A stretch of DNA of 64,000 bases from Micropterix aruncella (taxonomy: Eukaryota > Arthropoda > Insecta > Lepidoptera > Micropterigidae): the NCBI GenBank assembly GCA_944548615.1, contig OX155955.1, positions 8,657,631 through 8,721,630 of the forward strand, read 5' to 3'. Within the stretch, counting starts at the first letter, position 1; every line of letters begins with the position of its first letter. A program made the translations under genes and the position numbers. Below the pieces are notes generated by a model, which saw only the letters and a program-made list of their open reading frames with translations, was not told the DNA's origin and did no database searches. Shown one piece after another: positions 10,733 to 21,767 of the stretch.

Positions 10733-11925
10733 GGCTGTCCAAAGCGCAACTGCCGGCGGGCGGCCCGTCGTGCGCATTCATGCTCAGACATGTCCGAGCC
10801 CGGGCGATCGCCCGATCGCCGTGTGCCCGGCCGATCGGAAAACGCGATCGACCGGGCATACGGCGGGCAAGGGCCGGCAGACATGCCCGTGCCCGTCACC
10901 TAGAATTGACGAGCAGACATGGGACAGACCTGCCCGTGGCGGGCAGTCTGGTAGTGAATTACCCGCTTTAACCCCTCATTTTGCGAAGTAAACATTCGGC
11001 CGTCCCTTTTATTTTGTCAGTTTGGCGCGTAAAATTGGCGAGAGTCGATGGCCTTGAGGAAAACGATCATAAGTTATAAACCACTATACGGATCATAAAA
11101 AGAATAACTGTAAAATGACCGCATTGAAATTTATAAATATAAAACATTATCTTGCGGTAGACGACCGTGCGTCCCGCAAGGGACGTTACGGAGCCAGCGG
11201 GTAGAGTCTCGGACAATGTTCCGAGTATAATAGTATTGTTTGCAATAAATACAATTTACACTCATAATATGTGGTGTACTGTGCAATCTTCCTCTGCTTC
11301 ACTACTATTAATAAATAACCGTTCTGATATCTTATCTAAAATCCTCATCGTATTACGCTTTGTCTGTATATATTATGTATGTATCTAGCGGCGCGTGGAG
11401 ATAACCGCGGAGCGCCGACGAGTTGTATCGGAATTGTGTATTTTTGCGGAGAAATAACGCCCCTCCCGGGCGCGAATTCGTAGCCGAATCGGTTGGGGAA
11501 TAACAAAGGAACTATGTATTTATTTATACGGGCGTGGAAACAATCAACTGCTCCGAGTAAATATTTGCGTTTGAGACGAAACGCCCCGGCGAGCGGCGCG
11601 GCGCGAGATCAAAGACGTATTTTCCAGCCGAATTACCTGACAATAGGGACCTTTTCGAATTCCTTACCCGCCGCATAACCGCTCGCGTGCCGCCTTAAGA
11701 ATAAAGGATTCAAAACATCTGCATGAGAAGGTTTTATGGTTATGTGCCTGTAATATCGCAAAAGTTGAAGAGTTGTGAAATACAACAGTCTGTCAAATAG
11801 AGTTAGACTTTTTGGTGTAGTAGTAGTTTCACTCGCGGTTTAACAACAAAATCGTTTTTGTCACCCTGAGACATTCCAGGCAATAGCAAACGACTGGAAT
11901 AATTTCATCTGAATATTAATTTCAT
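10733..11925. other. GC-richer region, no gene recognised
   Basis: 10733-10970 is a very GC- and CpG-rich block with many 'gcccg/cgggc' words in both orientations. 11160-11700 is CpG-rich and looks unique in this window. No splice-bounded open frame or motif is convincing. It could include regulatory DNA of a neighbouring host gene or captured non-repetitive sequence. Confidence 0.35.
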
Positions 11926-12350
11926 AAATAAAATCGATGAGCCCTCTCGTAATCCCATTGATGTGAAATTTTGTATACAGGCATCGTATGGTCATGGCAA
12001 GAGTTGAAACGATTTTGGATGAAATCGGTCCACCAGAGATTTCTCCGTATTTATAAAAATACTAGATCAAAATAGCCATTAAAATACTACATTTGCGATC
12101 ATAATCACTTGACACAATCACTATCAAGGAGGGGGGGGGGTATTGGATGGGGTAAGGTTGAGTTGGCGGGGGGGTGAGGTTAGGGGGTTGAAGGGGTTGT
12201 TGGGTTAGCGCGGATGGGGGGGGATTGGCGGGGGTAAGTTTGAGCTGGCGTGGGGAGGGGTTAGGGGATTAGGGGGGGAGGGGGTTGAAGTAGTGGTGGG
12301 ATTGGCGCGAGGGGGGCTTGTCTGCTTGCCGGGAATATCTAGGGGCGGCA
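11926..12350 (-). repeat. Composite dispersed repeat with G-rich block, copy 2
   Basis: Reverse-orientation copy of 1018-1560: 'gtcatggcaagagttgaaa' at 11991, 'tccaccagag', 'tttataaaaatactagatc', then a G-rich block (12131-12330) matching the C-rich block of copy 1. Downstream of the G block the sequence 'ttgtctgcttgccgggaa' is echoed at 16185-16205 after another G-rich block. Confidence 0.6.
12131..12330 (+). repeat. G-rich block, candidate G-quadruplex former
   Basis: Starts with 10 consecutive G (12131-12140) followed by many G runs of 3-7 separated by short spacers. Several groups of four G runs lie within 30 nt. Part of the composite repeat above. Confidence 0.8.
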
Positions 12351-12361
12351 CAAACGATTTT

Positions 12362-12600
12362 TTTGTTTAATTCACATAATAATAATAATAATAATATACT
12401 TTTTATTTGCACTTAAAGTAAGAAAAAAAAAAAGGGCAAGATGACAATGCCGGCACAACCCTTCGTAAGGCAAAACATGCACGATCTAGCTCATCGCGCA
12501 GTTTCTCAATATGTACGTCCCATTGTAATTCAGAGCCAATCTTGAATCCTAGTAAGCTCGTACTGCACATAACTGGCGTCCAAAACAGCTAACGGACAAT
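12362..12600 (-). mobile_element. LINE 3' tail (Jockey/CR1-like)
   Basis: Minus strand encodes FKIGSELQWDVHIEKL and ACFALRRV, the post-RT segment of a LINE ORF2, then joins directly to a tail ending in a TTA/TAA trinucleotide repeat next to 12380. The C-terminal 'LW..LP' portion is missing, so an internal deletion joins the coding remnant to the 3' UTR. Tail structure resembles those at 52590 and 62757. Confidence 0.65.
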
Positions 12601-13339
12601 CGTAAGGTCCTTTTAATCAAAAATACTAAAGGTGCTGGTAGATCGAGTTATTCCTGGCAAAACGTGTTATGGGCATCGATATATGCTCCCCTATATGGGG
12701 CTTTTGCGCTCAAAAATTACCACTTCAAAACCACTACTGAAAGCCGGCCAGTAGTAGTTTGGTCGCAGTCCGCTGGCAGACTGCCACGAAGTATATTAGC
12801 GTGCTATTCTCTAGCATACTGTTCAATTTATTGCTCTCTTTCACATTATGACTTACGACCAGGGTATGGAGCCAGCTTATTTGTATCTGAGGGTATATCT
12901 AGCCAATATATGGATGGTTATGGAAGCCAAAATTCAACAATTTTAACCCCACATATGGCCGAAAATTAGTAGTTTTCGAGAATTTTGAATTCAAAAGTTT
13001 TTTCTTAAAAAACCCAGAATTTGATATTCAAGCTTAAATTATAAAAAAGTAATTATTGAATGGGTTTCACTTATATTTTTTTTTCGTAACTGACACTTTG
13101 TTTAATCAAGTAAAACCATAGAAGTACTAAACAACAACAAAATTGTAATTTACGTACCGTAACATTTCTTTTCTTAATTTTAATTTACATGTTACGTTTC
13201 AAAAAAAATATACCACCTCAAAAAATCATTAGGACACTTTAAGCGTACAAATTACAAAGAAAACTTGCCCATTCAGCTATCCAAAAAATAATATTTTTTA
13301 TGGAGTGTTTTGTAATTCTTGACAAAGAGTGGATGTTAC
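12601..13339. other. No gene recognised
   Basis: AT-rich DNA; the 101-codon open frame at 12664-12969 shows no motif I recognise and has no supporting context. Confidence 0.4.
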
Positions 13340-13675
13340 TTATTTCAATTCAATTCAATTCTTTATTGAGAAATCACACAGTATTACAGTAATAATATTT
13401 TTTTTAATGTATGCAGATTTACAACAAATAAAACCGGTTACTGATTTCAATAAAATTACATAAATTACGTTTTTTTTAAAACTACTTAATAAAACTAATG
13501 TACCTTCAATTTTAGAACTACATAAGAGTCTAGTATGCAGGGTGTGTGTGTATGTGTTTGTGGGAGTGTGTTGAGCGTGTAAGTGTGGAGTGTGAGCGTT
13601 TATGATATTAGTAATGGCGTATATAAAATATAATAATAATAATAATAATCAATAAAAATAGCTAAAAACGAATGG

Positions 13676-14026
13676 TCAGCTTATTGTATCGGTTAGGGTT
13701 TGATTTACGGAGTATTTGTAAGTGATTATGGAATTATTAAACATATCAATACCATTTAAATGGGTATTATAAAGCTCACAGCAGCGTGTGAGTACTCCAT
13801 TCCTTGATGCATTAGTTTTAAAACGCGGCAATCGAAACAGGTCAAATTGGCGTGTGGTCCTCATTGGGGCGTTAATATTGATCGCTCCCACCAGGTCAGA
13901 GCAATCGAATATACCATTCATTATTTTATAGAGGCACCGAGCATCATTCAAGTTGCGCCGATAATATAGCGAATTTATTTTAAATAGTAAGGCCGCCTCA
14001 TTAGTAGTATTACAATAACTTTTCAT
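13676..14026 (-). pseudogene. LINE ORF2 C-terminal segment
   Basis: 116-codon segment with the LFKINSLYYRR and RTTRQFDLFRLPRFKT blocks seen in Jockey/CR1-like C-termini. It is the downstream half of the coding remnant broken by the N gap at 14091-14290. Its upstream boundary is set by an in-frame TGA just before it, where an arginine codon (CGA) would be expected in the family. Confidence 0.7.
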
Positions 14027-14090
14027 CTTGAAATTTAAGTATCAAACGAACTTATTTTGGATATTTTGCAGTCTGTTAATGTGGACCTGA

Positions 14091-14290
14091 NNNNNNNNNN
14101 NNNNNNNNNNNNNNNNNNNNNNNNNNNNNNNNNNNNNNNNNNNNNNNNNNNNNNNNNNNNNNNNNNNNNNNNNNNNNNNNNNNNNNNNNNNNNNNNNNNN
14201 NNNNNNNNNNNNNNNNNNNNNNNNNNNNNNNNNNNNNNNNNNNNNNNNNNNNNNNNNNNNNNNNNNNNNNNNNNNNNNNNNNNNNNNNNN
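14091..14290. other. Assembly gap, 200 N
   Basis: Exactly 200 N. The 18 bases before (14073-14090) and after (14291-14308) are the same sequence, which indicates that the contigs overlap and the gap is probably artificial. Confidence 0.95.
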
Positions 14291-14664
14291 CTGTTAATGT
14301 GGACCTGATAATAGGGAGACCATATTGGAGAAGCAAACTCAATGTGAGATCGAACAAACGCATTGTATAATGCCTTCAATATTAATGGATCAGTCAATGG
14401 TTTCGATGCGCGAATTATGAAGCCAAGCATTCTACTAGATTTTTCGGCAATAGCTGCAATATGTGCCCGAAAGCTTAATCTGTCGTCAGCACGTCGCGAT
14501 AGGAATGTTATCGATCTGATATGTGTAGTTAATCTTGTTTCTACATTCATTTTTATCCTGTTTTTGTTACAATATATTTTCAAACAGTCGAGATCCTTCT
14601 GGAGGAGAACACAATCGTTTTCAGATTTAATAATTTTATATAACTTTAAGTAGAGCTCTATGAA

Positions 14665-15178
14665 AGTAGAGCGCGACTAATTAAGGTTGTCTTTATTTCT
14701 GGACAATGATAATAAACAAAAAAAATATTACATTAAATTTTATTCTAATTTTTATAAATCTTCCTCAATGTGAGCCCCTCGGATTCGAATGCAGGTCGAA
14801 ATCTTATATTTCTCTACTGTTTTTGCCTCTATTAACGTTTCTCTCATCTGTTTCGCCATCTGAGCCACTCGATTTTGGATGCAGGCCCGAATCCTTTTTC
14901 TTACTTCTGTTTTTGTCACTATGGAAGTTAAAGTTGGCCTCTTCTATTCCGCCGCGTTTGCTATTCGCTGTCGAAGTTTTTGATCGAATTTACTGTGGTC
15001 ACATATTTTGTGATTTATTAATGACCCGAATATATTGTCACGTACATATTAACTCGAATATATTAAGGCTCACATGGAACAAGATGTATAAAAAAATCAT
15101 GAAATTCTGTGTAATATTTTTTTTTGTTTTATTTCATTTTCCATAAATAAAGACGACCTTTATTAGCGACGCTCTACT
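14665..15178. mobile_element. 514-bp non-autonomous TIR element
   Basis: Imperfect terminal inverted repeats of about 37 bp: the left end begins AGTAGAGCGCGACTAATTAA and the right end, reversed, begins AGTAGAGCGTCGCTAATAAA, both followed by a 'GGT.GTCTTTATTT' stretch. Inside, two ~90 bp direct repeats start at 14771 and 14861 (tgagccc/actcg..gaTgcagg). No transposase. An open frame of 146 codons crosses the interior but is AT-driven and unrecognisable. Superfamily unknown. Confidence 0.8.
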
Positions 15179-16020
15179 GACAATAAATAAACCGCACCCT
15201 TTGTTAGGAATACAAATCGTTCAATAAGCAATAATATCTATTTGGGTAGCTGATGACGGGCAAGTTTAGGAAGTTTAGTTTAGTTTAGCTGATAAAGGCA
15301 TAATATTATATAGTATGCTTAGTGTCTATGTGGGTTTTTGAGCTAGATTTTTTTTAAACATAACATGTATATTAAAAATAAAATAAGAAATGTTATTGCT
15401 CGTAAATTACAATTTTGTAAGTATTTAGTACTTTTTATGATTATGTTAGCTTAATTAGTCAGTTACGAAAAAAAATTGTGATAAGCATTCAATATCCATA
15501 TATTTTTTTTTAATTTAGGTCTATATATCAAATTCTGGGTGACTGACAAAAAAACATCAAAATTTTAAATTCTCAAATACTATTCATTTTCGACTATACG
15601 TATGGGTGGTTAAATTTTTTGCATTTTAGATCCCATAACACGACCTGCCGCGTTGCCGACGTCGCGTTGGGCGGCAGCAGTACATATGTACATGCTAATG
15701 CTCATATCGACCGTGTTATTTTTTTAATATGTATAAATATCTATCTACATAAATAAAAATTAAATGCTTTTCGTTGGTAAGCGCATATTAGGTTGAGCTG
15801 CTGAACCTAATTGGAGTGTTTTAAATGTTCGTAGTAGTCCAAATAAGGTCCTAACTGAAAGGATAATTGGAAAATTGGCCTGAAAAATTTTAAAATTCGA
15901 GAAAAACTGAAAGTGCATTTTAGCTACTCACGATTCGAATGATGGATATTCATAATTCTTTTTTTGAATAAGAGCGACATATTAGGTTTATTCTTTTTTT
16001 TTGTTTTCATCAGTGTGCTC
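15179..16020. other. No gene recognised
   Basis: AT-rich DNA with a short GC-rich patch near 15640-15690. Nothing that I can assign. Confidence 0.4.
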
Positions 16021-16059
16021 TTGGGATGAAAATATTTCAATTGACAGTATTCAATTGGA

Positions 16060-16235
16060 AAAAGGGGTGGAGTATGTGGGGTGCGGATGGGGGGGGGGGG
16101 GGTTGAAGGGGGGGGGGGGTAGAGGGGTGGAGTTTTGAAGGAGGGTTGGAGGAGTTTAGGGGGGGTTTAGGGGGTTGGGGGGGGGATTGTCTGATTACCG
16201 GGAAAGTCTTGGGGTGACAACCGATTATTCTATTT
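16060..16235 (+). repeat. G-rich block, second copy
   Basis: Contains runs of 14 G (16089-16102) and 12 G (16108-16119) and many shorter runs. It is followed by 'ttgtctgattaccgggaaag', matching the sequence after the G-rich block at 12310-12340, so both derive from one repeat family. Confidence 0.7.
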
Positions 16236-16947
16236 TGTTTACATATTCCAAAAACTTTTCACAAAATCACAAAGCGATTACAAACAAATATATTGAAATT
16301 TGGACTGGACAACATCTGTCGGGTCAGTCAGTAATAAATATAAATTGATATGATTTTTTTGAAATGTAAATGCATTAATTAATTTATTAAGTAAATAAAT
16401 ACATAAATGTGTGTATATAGCAGTGATCCCTATATAATGTGTATTTGTGGAAGGTATGCTTTGGAGCGGTACTTTATTAACAACTAATCTACAGTCAATT
16501 AGATCATTCGACACCTTGACGAATTAATATCTTATTAAAAGCACCTAACAACTTATACCAGGTAATAATAATCTAAGGAGAAAACTCGGGCAACGCGAAT
16601 CATATTTAATGTTATAATAAGGTAATTAAGTCTGCTCAGCAGGAAATAAACTTAATTGCTTTTCGCCTGGGCTTCCTCCCCACTTAGGAAAATACCAACA
16701 GGAGGGTAATATTATGGAATTCTAGTCACGGCTGAATCTCAGCATTTTCTACCAACTTGGATCTTTTTTGCTTCACACGGTGCGCTCCTTCGTGCTATTG
16801 AATTATTTGTTTTATAAAGTTTATAAAGCTTAAGTGCTAGCTCAGGCATCTGAATGCAATGCCTCGAAATATTTTAATTACGTCTAAAAATTCTAAAAAT
16901 TAGGTTCTACATTTTAAAACTAGTAAATATAATAAAAAGATTAAAAA
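16236..16947. other. No gene recognised
   Basis: AT-rich, no shared repeat detected within the window. Confidence 0.4.
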
Positions 16948-17328
16948 ACACGACTGCCAAACACGATACAGAAAGTGAACTAATGTATTTATATTTAATG
17001 AAATATTTGTGGTTTATGTATTTATCTACATAGATACAGGTATATTTCCAGAGTGTAGTCAATCAGAACCTTTCTATTGACACTAAACATGATATATTTG
17101 TGTTAATTTATTGATATTTGGATATTTGGACATTTAGGCAACTACTTACTTAATATTTCGACAAAAAATACTCTATGACACTTGGGATGACATTGCGATA
17201 TTAACAATACCACAATCTTCAGAATGGGTTCAAGTGTTTAGAAGTTATGAGGGAATAAAAGAAACGGTGAATATACATAGAAGAACTCTGAACACGTTAC
17301 ATTCCTTTTTTGTTCGGCAGTCGTGTAA
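16948..17328. mobile_element. 381-bp MITE-like element
   Basis: Bounded by inverted repeats ACACGACTGCC (16948-16958) and GGCAGTCGTGT (17318-17328); similarity of the ends extends to ~15 bp. A diverged second copy lacking the left end lies at 34398-34736, where the right end is preserved in mutated form. No coding capacity. Target duplication not clear in the A-rich flanks. Confidence 0.75.
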
Positions 17329-17389
17329 TAAAAATAAAACCGGTCACATTTCAACCTATCGAGTTGTTCTGCTAAGGAACATTTTCAAA

Positions 17390-17520
17390 CCAATCGACTA
17401 TTAGACGCCGGTCCACACGATACGGTGCGGCGCCGCACAGCGTGCACCGCAAAAATTTCGACGTATGGTGCGGCGCCGCAACGTTACTACGACGCCGCAG
17501 TGGGCGAATAGTGTTGTAGT
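17390..17520. repeat. GC-rich palindromic patch
   Basis: Contains the perfect 14-bp palindrome GTGCGGCGCCGCAC and a second near-copy 40 bp downstream inside AT-rich DNA. Probably a degraded insertion; the family cannot be named from the sequence. Confidence 0.5.
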
Positions 17521-17942
17521 TAATTGCACGTAGAACTAGTGAAATGAGGTAGTAAATGCCAATATCCTCTTCGTTGGTACTCACTTTAAACACTTCTTAA
17601 AAATTAAAACAAATATGTGAAAACAAATGAAACAGGCAAGCAAGTATCCTATTTATAACGATAACCTACTCTTCGTCTTCGATTTCAATCACAATTAATT
17701 TGTAATTCACAATATTCTACAAATATGGACAACATATTACGTTTAATACACAATAATCATATAGCAAAAAAACTGATAACATGATGCCTAAAACTGTAGC
17801 AAGTGCAAATAAAACGCTGAACGGCGACGGTTATTGTCTTGGCACCCACGGGATGTCGTCCACCAGGAAAGCGTTCTTAGCAGAAATGCCACGTGGCCAG
17901 CACCTTTTCACGGCACTCTAAATTCAACATTAATATATCACC

Positions 17943-18687
17943 ATATTCGCATGTATTATAAGGACAAATTAACCAAATTAAATTAGTTCACCCGTCACGC
18001 CTGCCTGACTAGGGAGTCCTAGGTATAAATGTGCTCAGCACGCTATTTAGACGCGCTGGAAAGGCATGTAAGGCCTCTTTCACCCAAAATAGCTAAATTA
18101 TTCGTCTTTGCTAACATAAAAAAAACGATACTAAAGAATTAACAATAAGCATGGAGTTTCTTAGCATAAGTTGTTTGAAATGTTCGAATATTCGCATGTA
18201 TAATAAGGACAAATTAACCATATTAAATTAGTTCACCCGTCACGGCTGCCTGAATAGGGAGTCCTAGGTATAGATGTGCTCAGCACGCTATTTAGACGCG
18301 CTGGAAAGGCATATAAGGCCTCTTTCACCCAAAATAGCTAAATTATTCGTCTTTGCCAACATAAAAAAACGATACTAAAGAATTAACAATAGGCATGCAG
18401 TTTCTTAGCATAAGTTGTTTGAAATGTTCGAATATTCGCATGTATAATAAGAACAAATTAACCAAATTAAATTAGTTCACCCGTCCCACCTGCCTGACTA
18501 GGGAGTCCTATGTATAGATACAGCGCGCTATTTAGACGCGCTGGAAAGGCATATAAGGCCTCTTTCACCCAAATACTATTTAGACGCGCTGGAAAATAGC
18601 AAAATTATTCGTCTTTGCAAACATAAAAAAACGATACTAAAGAATTAACGATAGGCATGCAGTTTCTTAGCATAAGTTGTTTGAAAT
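17943..18687. repeat. Tandem array, 3 units of ~244 bp
   Basis: Units start at 17943, 18188 and 18432 with 'atattcgcatgta' and run through 'gttcacccgtc', 'tatttagacgcgctggaaa', 'ttcgtctttgc' and 'agcataagttgtttgaaat'. Units differ by only a few percent. The third contains an extra internal duplication of 'tatttagacgcgctggaaa' and a small deletion. Satellite-like. Confidence 0.92.
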
Positions 18688-19636
18688 TATTGACGCAAGA
18701 TAGATATTCAGTAGTCGTGAAACGAATTGGAACACGATATATGCCATGGTATGTATGTATACAAATAATGAAAGTGGCCACTCGTCCCTTTTCCAATATG
18801 GTGCTTCAATATTCATGACGTGGAACCTCGGTCTATTTCCATAAGTGCCCAATTAGCATGCTTACTTACGAATGTCGTATAAATAAGATAGGGCGCTCTT
18901 ATGTCGCGGGAGGTACAAGAGAATAGTATCAAATATTCCGGAGTAGTTTCTCCTGAGGCGGGAATAAATAATTCAGCGGGTGTGCGACCCCGGTAAGAGG
19001 CGCGCGGCTGCAACCTTTGTCGCTGCAGTCGCGGAGAAATTTAAAAAATTCAGGGGTTCGTACGACAATATTTTTACCTCTTTACTGCCGGCGTTGCCTA
19101 GCGAGCTGCTGCATACGAAAGACGCCGCAGCGGACGAATTCGCACTCCACATATTACGGGGCCATATTACATTTGTTGAGAAGGCTGAACGGGGGCCTAT
19201 AACTTGGGCAATAATAAGGTATATTTCGTAGAGATGCCCAATCCGATCTGCGGTTCAACTCCCTGAACCGGAGATTGATAGAGGCGAAGGGAAGAGAGAC
19301 TAACTATCCTGAAAGGGCCGAATTGAATACTGCCCGCGACAGTTGGGATCGAACGTGTGCAGGGTAATATCGCGGGCGGCCTTGGGCGGTTGTAATATTT
19401 ACACTTAAACAAGAAATACAATTCAACTTTAAAAAAATATAAACCCACAGCAAGTTATGTCACGCTTATATATGATGTTAGTCCCATGCCGCTCAACTAA
19501 GTAAAAACTTATTCCAGGGCAATCATTTTATACATATGCAAAATTATGCAAAATGTCATAAATGTTTTTTTTAAGTTGTTATATTATTGTTAAAATTTGT
19601 TTTATTGTTGAAATTTTCGACTCATTTAAATTTGAT
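18688..19636. other. No gene recognised
   Basis: Mostly unique-looking, with a GC-richer part at 18950-19390. Short open frames on both strands show no recognisable motif. Confidence 0.4.
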
Positions 19637-20333
19637 TAGGGAAGCGCTACAGTTATTGGCCATGCTATAGTTATTGGACACTGAGTGTTTAGTGTTAAAA
19701 ATAAGAATTCCTTACATTCAATAACGTTTCTTAAAATCCACCTGGTAACTCCATTTGTATTGTTTCCATAGAGGTATACCAGTCCGTCACTAGATGGCGT
19801 TATCCCCTTCTTTCTTTCGATTTCTGACAGCTTCGCCGAAATCACGTCTTATTCTTAAGGATTTGTTAAGGAGGAGAACTTTTTGTTAAACGTTTTGACA
19901 GTGGAAGGATATTGTGAAAACAACAAATTCAACAACGGGAGGGGGTAAATATGATTAAATAATATTATTTTTGATCTCAGAATAGAATTAGTTAATTTAT
20001 AACCTCGAAAATTGGGGTGGCCAATTACTGTACGCAAAAAACTTTGTTGTCATAGTTATTGGCCACCTATGCCAATAACTGTGTTTCATGTTGTATTAAA
20101 AAGTCATTGTTTTTTGTTAGAATTAGATTGTTCATGTGGAGTACTCATGGCTATAATTTCACATAATTCTGAACCTATTTAACAGTTATTGGCCTAGGAC
20201 AAAAACTATAACATTAGAGGGGCCAATAGCTATAGCAACTATGCCAATCTACTGTTTTATTGGTTGCAGTTATTAGCCACTGCCGAATTTCAACATTATT
20301 ATTGTTATTTTTACAGATTTCTCTCCCACAGAC

Positions 20334-20669
20334 ATGCCTAAACAACCCCTATACACGAAAGAAATCTTAGACCAGGCTTTAGAAGATATACAAAATAACG
20401 CGTTGTCTTTAAGAGCCACCGCGAAAAAGTTTAATATACCAAGAGCTACCCTACAGTTCAAACTTAAAAATCCAACTACGAAATCTGAATTTGGGCCAAA
20501 CCCTTATTTATCAACAGAGGAAGAGGATGCCATTGAGGCATGGGTCATCAATATGGCTCGAAAGGGGTTTCCAAGAAAAAAATATGACCTAATAAATACG
20601 GTTCAAATGTACCTTACGGAAAATCCAAGAGACAATCCATTCCCTAATAACAGGCCAGGGCGTGGTTGA
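20334..20669 (+). pseudogene. pogo transposase N-terminal part (HTH)
   Basis: Starts MPKQPLYTKEILDQAL, followed by SLRATAKKFNIPRATLQFKL (about residues 28-47), a Psq/CENP-B-type helix-turn-helix that in this family binds the transposon ends, and then the start of a second DNA-binding region (LSTEEEDAIEAWV). It ends at TGA 20667-20669, but the same frame continues from 20670 with QAFLKRHP, the usual sequence after the CENP-B domain, so this TGA (probably from TGG) is a nonsense mutation. Confidence 0.88.
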
Positions 20670-21200
20670 CTGCAAGCATTCTTGAAGAGACATCCGACTA
20701 TAGCCCAAAGAACTAGCGAAGGAGTAACCAGAGCAAGTGCATGCGTCACAGAAGCTGACATAAAGAAATGGTTTGGAGAAATAAAAAAATTCCTTAAAGA
20801 TGAAAATTTACTAGAAGTTATGAAGGATCCGTCAAGAATTTTTAACGCTGATGAGACAGGCTTTCAGACATGCCCTTCTACTGGGGGTGTTCTAGCACCT
20901 AAAGGCGACAAAAATGTTTATGCTGTAGAGCAAGGCAGTGCCAAAGAGAACATTACTGTACTCTTTACGTTTTCTGCAGATGGGAAAGTATGTTCCCCTT
21001 TAATAGTATTTCCTTATAAGCGCCTACCAGAAAAGCTTGCAAGCACAGTACCCCCGGAGTGGGGCATAGGCCGAAGCGATAGTGGTTGGATGACGGCTGG
21101 CGTATTCCACGACTTCATTTCTGATATATTTTCCCCATATTTGACCAAGCACAATATTAAAAGACCAGTAATTCTGTTCATTGATGGCCACAAGTCATAT
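20670..21200 (+). pseudogene. pogo transposase DDE_1 catalytic core, first part
   Basis: In frame with the preceding segment. It contains FNADETGF (first catalytic Asp at ~20850) and VILFIDGHKS (second Asp codon at 21183), the two hallmark strands of the DDE_1 superfamily. Translation is lost around 21192-21198 by a frameshift (net +1 or -2 nt); the family sequence continues in the next frame. Confidence 0.88.
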
Positions 21201-21582
21201 AACTCTGCAGCTGAGTTACTTGTGTAAAGAGCACAAGATTGAATTGGTAGCTCTATATCCCAATACAACAAGAATAACGCAACCTGCTGATGTGAATGTT
21301 TTTGGACCGATTAAAAAAAAGCGGAAAAAAGCTGTACGCCAGTTTCAAGCAGAAAATATCGGAGAAGTCGTAACGAAGCAAACATTTTCATTTATTTTAA
21401 AAAATGTTGTGGACGAAATTAAACCGGAAAATTTGATTCAAGGATTCAAAGCTTGCGGTTTGTATCCCTTTGATGAGGATGCAATCGATTACTCGAAATG
21501 TTTATCGAAGAGAGAAGACATGATATATAAATACAAACGGAGCTGCCATGGAATTCACCGACCGGAGTCGGGCCCATCATAA
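21193..21582 (+). pseudogene. pogo transposase DDE_1 core, second part
   Basis: Continues the core in a new frame: LYPNTTRITQPADVNVFGPI supplies the third catalytic Asp (~21289), about 34-35 residues after the second. This is followed by the AFKACGLYPFDE-type C-terminal motif (here GFKACGLYPFDEDAIDYSK). The reading frame runs into an inserted LINE tail at ~21530, so the last residues before the stop are not transposase. Confidence 0.85.
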
Positions 21583-21693
21583 TACTATTTTTTACACTTC
21601 TGGGGGGTGAGCAGTGGATTCCGGACTTACGAACCGGCTGTGGTAGGTTTAGGACAGCTGTCTTGCCACATGTGAGCGTTCACCTTACCACCC
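21530..21693 (-). mobile_element. LINE 3' tail inserted in the pogo element
   Basis: Reverse complement of the end of the restriction-like-endonuclease LINE at 39628-40395. Shared blocks include 'ggagctgccatggaattcac', 'gtggattccggacttacga' and 'ggctgtggtaggtttaggac'. It interrupts the transposase reading frame. Insertion of this short 5'-truncated piece postdates the pogo copy. Confidence 0.8.
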
Positions 21694-21767
21694 CAGTGTT
21701 CAAAGGAAAATAGCGTAATGTCGTATGAGGATTCAAGGGAATAGTCGGCGTTGAAAATATACACAAA

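Larger units (their letters stand above)
13340..14640 (-). mobile_element. LINE (Jockey/CR1-like), 3' part, spanning an assembly gap
   Basis: Minus strand: 14583-14291 encodes the post-RT region (DDRLSFRAHI, then LYNAFVRSHIEFASPIWSPY); 14026-13676 encodes the C-terminus (LLFKINSLYYRRNLNDARCLY .. RTTRQFDLFRLP). A 3' UTR with a GTGT-rich stretch runs to 13340. A second copy of the 3' end lies at 62760-63142. A 200-N gap interrupts the coding remnant, and the 18 bases flanking it on each side are identical. If the gap is closed on that overlap, the two coding parts fall into one frame with a single TGA between them. Confidence 0.8.

Noticed and set aside
10733..10970. Bacterial contamination (GC-rich block)
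   Set aside because: Built from short inverted gcccg/cgggc words, flanked by insect repeats, and has no bacterial gene structure.
14706..15146. 146-codon frame as a gene
   Set aside because: Lies inside a TIR element, is made of AT-rich sequence and two 90-bp repeats, and has no recognisable domain.
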